The translations under genes were made by a program, and so were the position numbers. From Eutypa lata (Eukaryota > Ascomycota > Sordariomycetes > Xylariales > Diatrypaceae), in NCBI GenBank assembly GCA_022661535.1, contig JAKULF010000006.1:3219001-3283000 (forward strand): a DNA stretch of 64,000 nt, written 5' to 3'. Below, one piece after another: positions 35,992-48,933 of this stretch (position 1 is the stretch's first letter; each line of letters begins with the position of its first letter). The notes below the pieces were generated by a model. That model ran no database searches, was not told the DNA's origin, and worked only from the letters and a program-made list of their open reading frames with translations.

Positions 35992-38900
35992 GGGCTCAAC
36001 CTAGGGCAATGCCCTGGCGGAATCGAAAAATGGCTAAGTGGATAGTAAGTAGCGGTTAAGAGGCCCAACGTTAGTTAGCTGGTCCCAATGGAAGATGAAG
36101 GCAAAGAAGTATGCGCTGCGGAAGAATCGTGTCGATATTTGTCTAAATAGAAACGTTAGACAAGGTATCACAGACAGTGAATGAATGTCTAGAGAGCAGA
36201 GGCTCTTCGCACTCCCATGAAAATGAAAGTCAAAACGGTAGAAAACAAGACGTCTTTCTTGCGAAGACGGGAATAAGATCCAATGAACGAGTGAGGGCTC
36301 ATATGTCTGTATGGGGTTGAACTGTTGGTGGGATGTTGGATGGGTGAAGGATTGAGTCATTGACGGCGCAGCAGGTTGGTGGGTGATAAAGTAAGGGGGG
36401 AAGGAAGACCTGGGGCAGTTCCCGTCTAGAAGTTGCAGTGCAGTGACTTTGGAAGTTGAAGGCAACTACACCATCATGACCTAAACATACCCCGTACCTA
36501 ACCTAGCCTAATGGAAGTATGGCTATCGGCTTATGGAAATGCCGATAGAGGCAATGCACCAACACTGCTATTAGGTAGCGAATAATCATGGAAGGCAGGT
36601 GGTATGTAGGCAACGAGATATCTTGTTTGAAATTCGGTGAGAACATTGGAAGGTAGGTAGGTATGATGCCATTCCCGGAAGGCACTCCCGGAAGACAAGC
36701 TCTACAATAGGTACATAACCTACATGTAGGTATGTATGTATGTATGCATGCAGGTATAGCCATGATGACATTGTAGAAACCACCAAGGCACAACCTCCCC
36801 CCTTTCCCGAAATAAAAACTCTAACACCTAACACCAACTCAATCGTTCACTAATACGACCTCGGTAACTCCGATGGCGCGGGTTATCCAAAGGGCGGTGG
36901 TGGTAATCAATAGTGATAGTCACAGGCAGGACCAAACTAGCTCGTTGAATGGGTTCCCTCCATCACCATTTAATGCTATCAGATGACATAGAGAATCTGC
37001 GGGCAGTGCAGCAGGGGGTGACGAGGCTACCCATAAGCATCGAGGACAGGCGAGGCTGAGCGTAGGCAGCACTGCTTACATGCTTGGTGCTGAGAGGCCA
37101 TTTGACAAGAAGAAAAACGTATATTGAACTCACCTAAGGGGATCATAGTCACCCGACTATCGAAAAATTAACGGCGCGACGGTAGGCAAGAGGATTGAGG
37201 CCCATATACAACTGCAGGTTCACCAACTCACTGTGCGATGGAAGATGTGAAGTTCGCGGTTCCGCTTGCCGTTGTTGGTGGTGTTCTTATGGTCACCAGA
37301 AACTCTAGGCAGGCAGGCAGGCACAGAAGATATTGATCGTATGATGATGACAATGCTGACCCAAACTAGGCATTTATGAGTCTACTGAATTGTAGATTGA
37401 ATAAATGAGCTGAGTTGTACTTTGCCACGACACGTAAAGAGACTCTTAAGAGACACCCCAGCCACGTGGTTGTCGAGGCTTTTCCCGTGTTATAAATCAG
37501 CCTTACGGGGAGCACAAAACATTATTGGTGGGTGACTGGAGTAATGCCCAAGGTAGGCAAGTCAAGTGGAAACACGATGTCCGACAGAGATATTCCAAGC
37601 GAGACAAGGGACAAGGGGGGGGTGTGCTTTAAGAAACAAAACAACAGCCAGCCGGGCCGGAAGAGAGAAAGCGCGATTCAGAGGAGGCTGCCGTCGTGCC
37701 TTGCTTTTGGGCAGACGTCCATTTAAGCACTCGGCTATTGTTTGCTGTATGTGGTATGTGCCTAGATGTGCCTAGACGTAGGTATGTCGTGTACGCAATA
37801 CGGTCCGCGCAGATATCAAGGACGAGTGGGAAATATTAACCACATGACCTGGAAATCTGTGCTACTAGCGCCACTTTTTTGCTAATAAACGATCGACGAC
37901 GACCGTTTCATTCTCTTAAAGTAGACCCGCGGCTCCGGCTGATAAGGTCCAACATAATGGGGAAATTAATCCACACAGTTCGGGGGGGGGTTCACTCAAC
38001 TTTGAGTGAAATCCCCTGTGGTTTTACACTAGGAGCACATCGTGTGGGCTCCCAAGTGCTGCCCGCGCAACCCGCCCAGCCCGCGCCATGGCGAAGTCTA
38101 AGAGAAAGAAAGAGAGAAAGAGGGAAAAAAAGAACGCTAATGAATGCCTGTTGTGGGTTTATCGCGCCGACAGCTAGGTACACTTGCAAACTTGGTACAG
38201 TTGCTAGGGACCCTAGGGAACTTCGTACGTACGAAGTACCAACCCCAGACATCTCACTTCGCCTCACATTGCACCGCTGGTGCCGATGACTGGAATGACT
38301 GGCACGCTGGGGAAGTCGACGCATAGCGCGCAGACATAACTACTTTACATATGCTCACACTCACATACTGCTACCACACTACCAAGTTAGATATGCTAGC
38401 AATGCAGTAGCAACTTGTTAGGTCTTACGTTGTCACGCTGTTCCGAGATGACCTAGGCAGCTAAGCTACTTGATGAAGGTTGCTGCTATATATGGAAAAC
38501 ACGCCCTATATGTAAGTCACTGTCTTAGAAACATCAAACATACATAAACCTCACCTTCAAGCTAAAGTGACAAGGTGCGCCTCGTTTCGTTGAAGATTTA
38601 CGAAGCGGAAAGACGATACGAACCACCCGGCCCGGCTTTGTTGAACGAGCCAAGACCCTTTAACCGTAAATAGTGGGATTTTTTAGGGGTTCGCTGGGGC
38701 TAGCGTGTATTCTAGTTCCTGACCTTATATTTCTTGACATGGCACTAGGCATTTCCGCTTTAGCGACTGTCCGTTAAAAGTTCTAGATCAGTCAGGGGCA
38801 TAGGCGGCTACCGATATCGCGATAAAGAAACTACATATTAAAATCAGGGGACACACTTCGCAAAAGAAATCGTGATTCTATACGATCTATAGATAGTCAT

Positions 38901-41900
38901 GATCTAAAAGCAAATAAACTTGTATAACTGGTAAGGTATCTCCTGGAAGTACAGCACATGCGTACTTATGCGACCTCGTACTTAAGCGGAATGTGTCACG
39001 TACTGCAAAATCGAGTGCTCGGTTTCTTTTGGCGGGACGGGAAAGATCAAACAGTTCTTGCTTTTTTTTTCCCTCTTTTTTCTTTTGAATAGTGGCCAAT
39101 CAGTCAATAGTGCTCTTTGCCATCACCGAATCAACATCTTGGACGTTATATCGACAATCCAGGTGTCCCCCTGTGATACTTTTTTTCTTTCCTTTCTTTT
39201 TCTTTTTTCTTTTCGTGGTTTCTACCACTCAGCATTCTCAATCTGCGTTTAATCCCAAGATTGGCTTTACTTGCAGGCCCAGTCCAGATATATTGCAGGT
39301 ATGCTGGATGCAGCCAAGGACCGATCACCATCCACGTGAGCACCCGACGACAAGGAAACCGAAAACGTACGCCCGTTAAGTCTCACCGCATTCTTGCGTT
39401 TCGTACGTCCGATTGTGGAGTGTTGGATGATAAATGGGAGGCTAGCCAGTCTTCGATCCAACCGAGATGGACGATGGCTGTGGATAAGATCTCAATCTCA
39501 CACCAGTCAGTCGTACGGCTGACGGGAACGCGGTATCAGGTGTCTTTGCGCCATCATAAGGGTGCACCTCCCGTCAATGCGAACATTAGAGAATAGCCAC
39601 GTGGAAATTAAATTATTTCCCCCTAGCTTGACGTTCCCACCAAGACAAGCAGGTAGCTCAAAAGTCCGAAGGTGGGGTTACATCCAAGTTGGATAACAAG
39701 GTAGGAAACAGGCCAGCTCCGTGTGTGATGTGTAGTGTTGTAGTGCGTTTGATCACATAGATCGATTATGACGACCCGAGGCAACGGATCAGGAAAGACA
39801 TTTTCAATTTATCTTATTCGAGCACGATGGCTTGCTGGGGCTACCTGGGCTGGGCGTCTTGGACAATATTAAGAGTGGGAGTAGGTGGGGGTTATCAACC
39901 ACTGCGGAGTGGGCTGAGTGGTTAAGAGTTACCTCATGCAGTTGCTGGACGGTAAGGTAAGGTAAGCATGAACTTATTAGTGGATTGAGATGCAGACAAT
40001 TGATTGCACATGCTATATTATTGTGTTTGCCCTATTTCGGTTTATTTCATCTTTTCTTTCTACGTGAACTCCGAGAGGAGAAACCAACCGAGCCTCCCCA
40101 TTTGTGGCTTTTTTCCCTTAAGTAACCCACTGCACCAGTACAGGCCTTACACACATAGAGCTCCATACGTACCTATAGGTACTTAGCAGGATAAAAATAG
40201 GGACGCCACCCTCAGAACCCCCTTCATATTACCAACCACATTTCTCGTCTATACTTGGTTTCATCCTCCACAATATCATCATACATTTATATTAAGAATA
40301 GCAATTATATCCAATTTCGTCATTCTGAATGCGTCCCTGCCTAACTTGTGTCTTCGATATTCAAATACCCGTTTACGTGCCTAATGCAACCCTAAGGTTT
40401 GAATGATGTTGGACCCCCGCAGTAGCTTACATGATGAGAGGGCAAAAAGGGATGTTTCAATATCACCTCCTAGGCTCCAATGGGTTCTCGCCCTTCCGTC
40501 TTCCGCGCCTTTCGTCAAACGACGAAGTGCATGCCTATATCGATTCCCTGCAGCGTCGCCGAGGTTCTGATTGATTCCTAGACTTTTATATGTGCGTAGG
40601 AGATTGGTCGTCCCACGTGCATCGATTGGAGATGGCGCCGAATGCTGACCTGGAGATACCAGCTCGGTAAGAAGATCGCCCCGGCGCTATATCAGATGGC
40701 GGCATAATATTCGTGGTAATCATTGATAGCTGAAGAGCTCGGTAGGTCCCAGGTGACTTGAATCCCGCAAATGAGCCCAAAACGGATCTTTGAACAGCAT
40801 CGACTGTGGACGAATCAACGTCCCCTCATTTCACCCCATAGCTCTAGGCCTCCTCTACATCCCTCAGCTCATTATACTTTGGCTTCAATGGATGGCAACA
40901 GTCCTCCAGTTTCATACTTCATTTCTGTATTTCTTAGTATCGGTTGCCCAACACAGTCTCCACGGATTCTAGAAAGTAAATCGCTCGTAGGCTCATTGGA
41001 AGTAAAGGCTACACAGCAGTAGAAAAGACAACAGGCAAGTCATGCCTATGGTCTCGAAACAGTAAATTGATCAGACAAAAACCTTAAGGTAGAAATTGCC
41101 AGCTACATGAATTATGTATAACATCTATTAGCTGGAAGGTCTCGGGTAGTAAAAGCCCAAGACCAGCAAGTTCCCATGCACTCCTGGCCCCCACGTGTGC
41201 ACACTCAAGGGGCAGGCGGCGAGAGATGCCAGACGAATGGCAGCAGAGGTCGATTCTTAATGTCAGTATTTGGCTACGTATACGGAAATGATCAAGAGTC
41301 AGATCATCAGCACACTACGCGTTTACAGGCGGTGATGGTGCAGACTCAGTGTGTAATCAATTGTGTGGCAATTTCTCGGGGCCCTAAGACGTTAGCAACT
41401 GGGACTGGTGGTTGCAAGAATCAATGAGGAGTTGTTCCTGCAGCTCCTTCAATCCATTACATGACAATCGCCTATTTGGCAGACTGACGCGTCGCCGGCT
41501 TAGTCGCCGCCCAACCATATTCATGGACGTAGCTCCGGCCGGTTCTTGTGCGACCAAGCCCCGATAGTCCACTCACAGAAGTCCGGGTAATTGCAGAAAG
41601 GGCGTAATCTGACTTCTCAATGAGCAGGAAAAAAACCCTCTTCCCCCAAACCAGCGCCGGGCACGCGCAACCCAAACCCGGCGGGTCTTCCCCGCTGCAA
41701 ATCATCATCGAAGATCTGTCCCCATCCCGTGAACTGCCGGATAAAGTCGAATCACGGCTCCGCCAATTGGCCTCATCCGAACGAGCATTTCACGCCAGGA
41801 GACCTTCCTGCATGTTAGTGCTGACCAGCAAGTGACTGGCCCCCCTAAGGAAACCAATGTTTGGTCACGGGCACCATGTCGGCGGTGAGGGGCCCGCGGA

Positions 41901-44094
41901 TCGCGCCCTTATGCATATAATATTCTTCGGCAATGTCGACATACGGTGGTCACCGCCGGTGCCCGCGTGCTAAGAATATGTTGTAGGCAAGATCAGCAGT
42001 TCAAATGGAGGTCACCCGAGAGACAAGTACCATTCTAAAGGAGATCTCAGGCAAAGGGTGAAAACTGGGAGATGCGTATCACAGATCTGGGACTGCGACT
42101 AACCTGTGGTACGGAAATATGAGCAGGTACCCGTTGATACCGAGACAATGATGGTCCAGCCAGGTTTTGCACGTCCACTGGGAACATCGATATTATTCCT
42201 TATAGCTGCTAGCAAGTCAGTCGGATAGCTACTCGAGAGACCAACGACGAATGGCAACTCCACTATACTTCAAACGCGACTTCATCAAACAAGCAGGGGC
42301 GGGTTCTCTCGTACAGAGCCTATAGAAATTAACCACGTTTGACGACCAATGTTTCATTCCCGCCTCATTTGGCTTTTTCTTAGGTTTCACATTATAGTCC
42401 AGCAGCCGAAATAGATTCATGAAACCCAAATTTCGACGTCCAATATTGTCTCTATGCACACGTGCTTCGTGGAATCCCTTGCCCAGTTGATGCTTTGAAG
42501 GCTTGTGTCTCAGGCTCTATCAACAAGCAGAATCTGATGAAGATACATTGCTATGCTTCCCATTTCGTCCACATACGCACTTGTATATAGACCTTTCTTT
42601 GGTACTGGGTGAATAAATTGCGTAAGCAAGGGTGAAAATATCGAACTCATCGACCCATCTGACACTGAGGTCAACGTGACATACCAAATACATACGAACT
42701 ACCTAGCTAATGGGTTCACGTAGTTATAATCACAGAGGTGGTAAAGCTATACATACTAAGTAGATTAACGCAAAATACAACTCTTGTATTAATATGTTTC
42801 TTCTTCCCCTTTCCTCTCGTACTCCTTCCCCCCCCTTCTTTTTAGTAAATAGACCGTCCTAGCTCACTGACGAGATATACACTATCCCCGACCTACAGCC
42901 TTAAAAACTACGTCGTTAAATAGAGTCCTGCTGGACTTATCAGGCAGCTTACTGAGGGCCCATTGGTGACTCATAGAAACGTCAAGGATGCACAAATAAA
43001 GATGAGAATGAAATAACCATGTGCCTTAGAATTCCGCATGTTTATTAGAAGCTGATTTTCAGGTATTTTGACAGCTCTCATGTGCAGTCGGATGAGATCC
43101 AGAGCTTACCGGAGAATGGCAGAATGGCCAACAAAAGGCCACATCTCAGATCACTCCAGCTTCACGACTCTGAAGTCTATCTGAATATTTGTACTCCTGT
43201 TCCATGAGCCTGAATTCTAAGTCATATAGTACATACATTCAGTAGTTAAAAATGACTTCACTTACTATTCAATAAGTCAAAAACGTACCAATGATCAGTG
43301 GTGAATGATACACCATATGTGTGAAAGTCGATAGGAGATTATGTGTTCTACAGCGTGATTAGAGATACACCTGTGTGGGTCAACAATATGAGACAAAAAA
43401 GATATAAATTACTGGGCTATAGGCCAACTACGTATTGGAGTCTAAATGCCCCGAGACGATAATACTTTAAGCTATGCTGCAGTAATGTGTACCCTTAGAG
43501 ATGGCTAATAGTCTGCATTCCGAGGAGATCGCCAGCGAATTTTTTTATTTGTTTGATTAGAAGCTAAGGAGAAGTTGACCTATTACTCCATGCGCCTTCG
43601 ACGCCAGTTCCCCTTTGCCCGCTTTGATTGTACCTTTCGCTAACAAAAAAAAAAATCTAATGACCTGTATCCAGCTCCCTGAGGCTCGCAATGTTGATGC
43701 TTCTCTATACTTATGGAGCATCCGAAAGATCGGCCTCAAGAGCAAATAGAGATCTAGCACTCATAGTATCTAAAGCTTCCATGCGCCCCTTTTCGTTCTC
43801 TATACCCTGAATCTTAGGAACAATCTTCAAGCCAATCTAATAAATCTAGCTTGATCCAAACCCCAGGTTATATATGTGTAAAAGGGGTATCTAGACAACC
43901 GTCGAAAAGCTGCCTGACGTTTTAAGGAAAGCTTCTAGTTTGTAGCCGTTCTGTAATCACCCTCCGGAACACCGAGCAGGAATACAATAAATCCAAAAGA
44001 GAAAAAAAGAAGAAAAAATAAAAAATAAAGTGGACAACGAGTGAAGGAATTAGAAGAATCGAGGAAAGTGTTGTCGTTAGACCAGACATGTTCA
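35992..44094. other. 8-kb region without a supported gene
   Basis: The left end is the ABC transporter promoter. TAGGTATG/TATGTATG simple repeats lie at about 36650-36760 and GGCAGGCAGGCA at 37310-37322. A perfect 18-bp palindrome (ACTTCGTACGTACGAAGT) is at 38220-38237. Inverted arms built on CGGGCACC/GGTGCCCG lie at 41868-41889 and 41948-41965. Minus-strand sequence at about 40385-40610 stays open for some 75 codons but is unrecognised, as is a 76-codon minus-strand frame at 42229-42459. CT/T-rich and A-rich tracts occur near 39060-39230 and 43990-44030. No RNA gene was found. Confidence 0.45.
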
Positions 44095-46473
44095 TTACAC
44101 GAACGAGGAGTCTTTTTCCGTTGGTTTCGGATCTTTCAGCTTCGCCCAGCTGCCCGCCATTCGAACGAGGAATATGCGGCTCGGCTCATGGATATGGGTG
44201 AGAAGCAGAGCCATGAAGTAGCAGGACGTGATGACCGGCAGCTGCCAGGGGAGCATCAGGGCCCGGGTGACCTCGTCAATGTTGAGCGCCACGAGGCTGA
44301 TGAGGCTCAGGCCCAAGGCGACCATGAGGTTGAACGTCGTCTTGAACGTGTGGAAATGGGACCACCGCTGCCGCTTCGAAAGCAGGTGGAGGGCGACGAG
44401 CAACGCCAAGACGAGTCCGGCACAGATAAATACGTAAATGAACTGTTAAAGTATTTAGGTCAACTTCACTGCTCCCCTTGAGGAGTCGAAAGGGGTGTTA
44501 GACTTACCACCACGCGGAACTTCACCGTTGTCGCGATGTAGGCATCGGACTCCACTGATCGAAAGCCGAAGTCATCCTCCAACTCTGCATGACCGTTCTC
44601 CTTCACAACCGAGATGAAGCTATTACCAGTATCGGCTGCTGAAGTTGTGACAAGCTCATCGTCGGTGTCGGAGATCTCGAAGGCATTATTAATCCCGTTG
44701 AACACTGCCGAGACGAGGGTCGATATATCCTCAAGCCAACGCTTCTTCAAGGGATGCTGGTCGGAAAGCTGCTCGTAGACCGCCCAGAAATCATCGGGGA
44801 TGCTTTCCATATCGCTGAATGCCTCGTGGACGTCGTGCCATGTGGCCATCTCATCAGACGGTTCATAGGATCGCAAGAGGCCCATGATTGGGCTTCTGAT
44901 CCTATCGACGATCTCCGAGGTGTCGAGGAGCCCCTGAAATCCCTTGGCTGCATTTTCGAGAGTATCTGCAGCAGAGTCGATAGCTTCGATAGCGCGCCGC
45001 CAAACGATGAATTGGTTACCACCTTCTACCAACAGCACCAATGCTATATGAAACGGTAGATGGAGTAGGACCCAGAGGCTGTGAGTGTTCATGCAGGCAC
45101 CGCCCTCCTCATCCGTCCAATCGAAGTAAAGCTGGAAGATGATGTAGACAAGAGCTGCCGCTGAAGCTATGGTGCCTATCAAGGCTGGGGCTAAAAGGGA
45201 TATCGTGTAAGTTCAAGGCCCGACCGATATATCATACGACAGTTCGGTAAAGAAACTTACACCAGTTTGTCTCATTGCCCTTGATCCAGGTATTCTCAAC
45301 CAACACAGCCACCTTCTTAGTAATGATTATGATGCCTGCAACGATTGTCAGGTAATTAGTGTAACTGACCAGGAATATTTGATACAAGAGAAGTGATTAA
45401 CATACCCTCACCCAATATGATTAGGGTTAGAAGGTTCAAGCGCTCCGATAGATGTGTTCCTAGGAAACTCAGCGTCGATGACATCCTAGCATGAAGTGTA
45501 TGGATGGCTAACTCGGTGATGGCGGCATAATACCAAAAAGTAAACACATTACTCTTCGGATTATGAGTGGTGTAGAATGACACGCCGAGATAGGTCACCG
45601 CATAAATCAAGTGGAAGCCGATCGTGAAGTACATAGACCTCCGGTTTTCTATGCGCCCGTGGCCTCGGAATACAGCAATTGAGTACTGTATTGCCAAGCT
45701 AAGCCGTGACACCATTAGGAATAAGGCTGTTGAGCCCCAGTTAGCACATGGTTCTATTGTATATCTGAAGAAATGAGAGATGCCCGATCTTACACATTGC
45801 TTGGAACACTCCCTGTACCTGTGAAGTTGGATCAAAGGTGGAACCAGCCTCCGCAAAACCAACCATCACAGCGAGGTGAGCGCCCCGGGCGATACGCTGC
45901 AAGATCCCATCGACTCCAAAGCGCACGTCGAATATTGTTGTGAGAAACCATGTCGTCCATAGGAGCCTGTTCGCATGGTCAGGCGGTGTATCATCGATTA
46001 ATTCCAAGGCGCAGTCAAACATACAATATGAATCCCATGAAAGAATATAACGTATCCTCATCCGTAATCTCGTGAACCGAAGTGAAGGTATTGAGGTTAG
46101 CTACGAACCAGAGGTCGTAGAAAAGCTATGAAGTAGCCATGTCGGTTAGATATCCTGGCCATATCGAGAGGAGGGGTCGGGGGTATCATACCTCGAACTT
46201 CGAAGCACCAAACTCATTCTATCCAGCGTCAGTTCGGTTAGCAACACAACATCAACACGAGATCTAACATAACCTCATCATGATCAGGACAACTCAATAA
46301 CTTACATGTTGTTCATTTTCGGCTGGCGAGTGGTGGGGGCCCATAGTACCCTCGCGAGTATCAACAATTGGCTTTTCCGACGAAAATGACGAAGCATAAC
46401 TACGCCTAGAACTATTGGAACTGTAGACTATCCTGTCGGTGCTCCCAAACTTGTCATCTGTTGGCAGAGACAT
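44095..46473 (-). CDS. LtrA-like multi-pass membrane protein (low temperature requirement A family)
   Basis: Eight exons join in phase to about 631 residues: 46306-46473, 46192-46218, 46025-46125, 45794-45966, 45406-45726, 45261-45335, 44508-45190 and 44095-44442. Exon 2 is only 27 bp. The family hallmark 'ELFYDLWFVANL' is split over exons 2 and 3, followed by 'LLWTTWFLTTIFDVRFG', 'HLSERLNLLTLIILGEG' and further membrane helices, all typical of fungal LtrA-domain proteins. The N-terminus (about 55 residues) is Ser-rich and cytosolic. A long acidic loop (exon 7) precedes four C-terminal helices. The biochemical role of the family is not established. It may act as a membrane transporter or sensor. 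Confidence 0.88.
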
Positions 46474-48933
46474 CTTTCACGATAATTAGTCGAGGAGTGT
46501 ACCTGCCATCACCTAACTAAAGGAGACCGAGCCAAGAACGTGCCAAGAAGCGAGGATAATACCCTATTTAAGAAATTTCCTAAGCCCAACGCCCAACGGC
46601 CGTTAGTGTGTAGTTAACACGGGCACGGTAGCTCCAAGGGCACGGGCGAAGGGGGGCTCCCCCCTTGTCAACGACTGATAGACAAGGCCTACGGTCCACC
46701 GATGCAACAGCCACGTATAGCCCAGGGCCCAATGGGCTTTGAGGCTCTGTGAAGTTTAAGAGTAAGCGCGGTGATAACCATTCCCATTCCCCTGGTTCGT
46801 ATTCGAAATGGATAAGATTAACCTTCATCTGCGGTGGGCTTGTCGACAGATTGATAGTCGTGCGCCAAGGATTCCAGAAGTACAGGAATATTTGGAACAT
46901 GGGGTGGGGGTGATCCGGCAGATCCCCTGCTCCCCTGCCGCTAACATTGCTTAATTTTAGGGCTCAACCTCCTATATTCCCCACCCAGATGCGTCATCAC
47001 CGCCTGCGCCCCCTACAATTTTTACTTGACGTACCCAAAAACCGTGACGCGGTTGGGCGATTTGACTGGTAAATAAAGTAGCAACCTGAACCCGCTAACA
47101 GATAAGATCCGTCAGGGTCCTTCTTTTACACCCATTGATTTAAGCTATGCATCCCTTGGCATCTGATGTTTACAAAAATGACAGGTGAGAGATCATTCCT
47201 ACTTGCATGCATACCTTTAGGTAGGTGACAATTGTTTCATTGGAACAGCTCGCTGGTTTCGAGAGGCTCCCGTCCCGTCACCGTTGTTAAGGGATCTGGG
47301 TATGACCATCATACGCTGACTGCATATTGCCTATCCGTCAGTCTGTGCAGCTCTGTGTAAGCTACGCTGCGAAAACGATAAATAATGATATTCGGTCTCA
47401 GTACTACTTCCCGGTTTTAGATTCTTTCGCAATCGTGGCTCGGTGTCAACAATGACCACCAACATTACTACATACAAGCCTAACTATCTGGCAGGTCTAG
47501 TAGCACGCCATAGTTAACTGACCGATGATCCAAACCGCTTTCGGTTGGGCAAACATGAAGCAACGGATTCGCGATTTACTAGATAGACGTAGTCGCCATA
47601 AGTATGTACAAACACTCTAATTCAATTCACAACATGACGCGTCAACTCATGTGTTTTTGAACCCATTATTTTTCAGTATGAAGCACACAACTGCGATAGT
47701 AAGAAAGGGATAGGTGGGCTCTGTCTGCATAACTGAGTACCTATGTTAACCTCTATAATGAGAACAATGTACTTAGCTACCTACCTACTTTGTGACGGGG
47801 TCGGATTTTTGATATCCGAGACTCCATCACAAGCAATAACAAAGTCAAATATTGATTGTGGCTGCATTGGATTGATAAGCAGCCGGATGCTGCTTCTTTT
47901 CCCACCTATTCATTTACTTGCATTCTCAAGTTCCCGCTTACTTCAGATATATAGATATATACTGATATCAACATTGTTGTCTGATAACCGTTACGCCAGC
48001 ACCTGCATGTCTAAGGGGGTAGTGATCGCCGAGAGGTTGATTTACCTTCGAAGACAACATAGGGGTAATGGCAGCCAAAGTCTCACAAAATGTAAAATTT
48101 CAAGTTCCGCCGCGAAGCTGCGTCAACGTTAACAATCCACTGAATGGATTCGGAGCACAAAGGGATTTAAAAGAAAGGCTCTGTTAGCAAACTTGGGCTA
48201 ACCCCTATGCACGTACATACATAACGATCCCGGTACTTCCCGAACGGGAATACCTCAAGTGGCACAGCTTACGACACGAGCTGATGCTACTGATAACAAT
48301 GGTAGGATCGATAACTTTGATCAGCGACTAGGATAATGGTAATGGTATTATTTATAGCTCTGAGTATGCCGTTGTATCCTAGTTGTCGATTTATCTGATA
48401 CTTAGGGTAATATATACACGGTCCCTTATCTAGGAAGTACCATTCGTGCTCTCGGTTTTAATCTGGGTCGGTTTATAGCCCAACAGCTACGAATAGTCAA
48501 TATAAATCTTGTTGCAAGTTAATTTGCTACGTAGTTTATTGTCTCGGTGTTCATTGCAGCAACTGTGGACACAAGTTCTGGAACTTATAGCATCTAATCA
48601 ATCTTGATTAATCAACTTAAGCTAAACTCATACACATAAATATTGAAATCATAATAACCAAGTAGTTATTAATAACAATACGACGCTTAGGCTGTAAGCC
48701 CAAGCCCCCTTTCTATATTGTTGTCTACATATACAGTTGTATGGCAGTTTTAATTAAAAGCAGACTTAATTACAAGATCAATTCTGACTAATAAGGCGAA
48801 AGCAGCATAAGCAGAATAGTTCTGACAGTTTTTACTCATCAAGGAACATACTAATCAACCTTCCTCGTTTGTTCACATCCAAATGTAAAAGGGTAAAATG
48901 GGGCCCAATAGCTGGCTACTCTTTTCGCTATTA
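46474..48933. other. Intergenic region, no supported gene
   Basis: The first part is the LtrA-like gene's promoter. The remainder shows only short frames, AT-rich towards 48500-48900. No inverted repeats or RNA genes were noticed. Confidence 0.4.

Noticed and set aside
37879..38289. 136-codon plus-strand frame in the gene-free region
   Set aside because: Low-complexity and Arg-rich with no domain; antisense and other frames are equally open, as expected by chance.
39903..39985. tRNA-Ser/Leu-like sequence (GGGCTGAGTGGTTAAGAG)
   Set aside because: The A-box-like start is there, but no T-arm, B box or closing acceptor stem follows.
42229..42459. 76-codon minus-strand frame with a basic composition
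   Set aside because: No similarity recognised and no supporting neighbours; not separable from chance.
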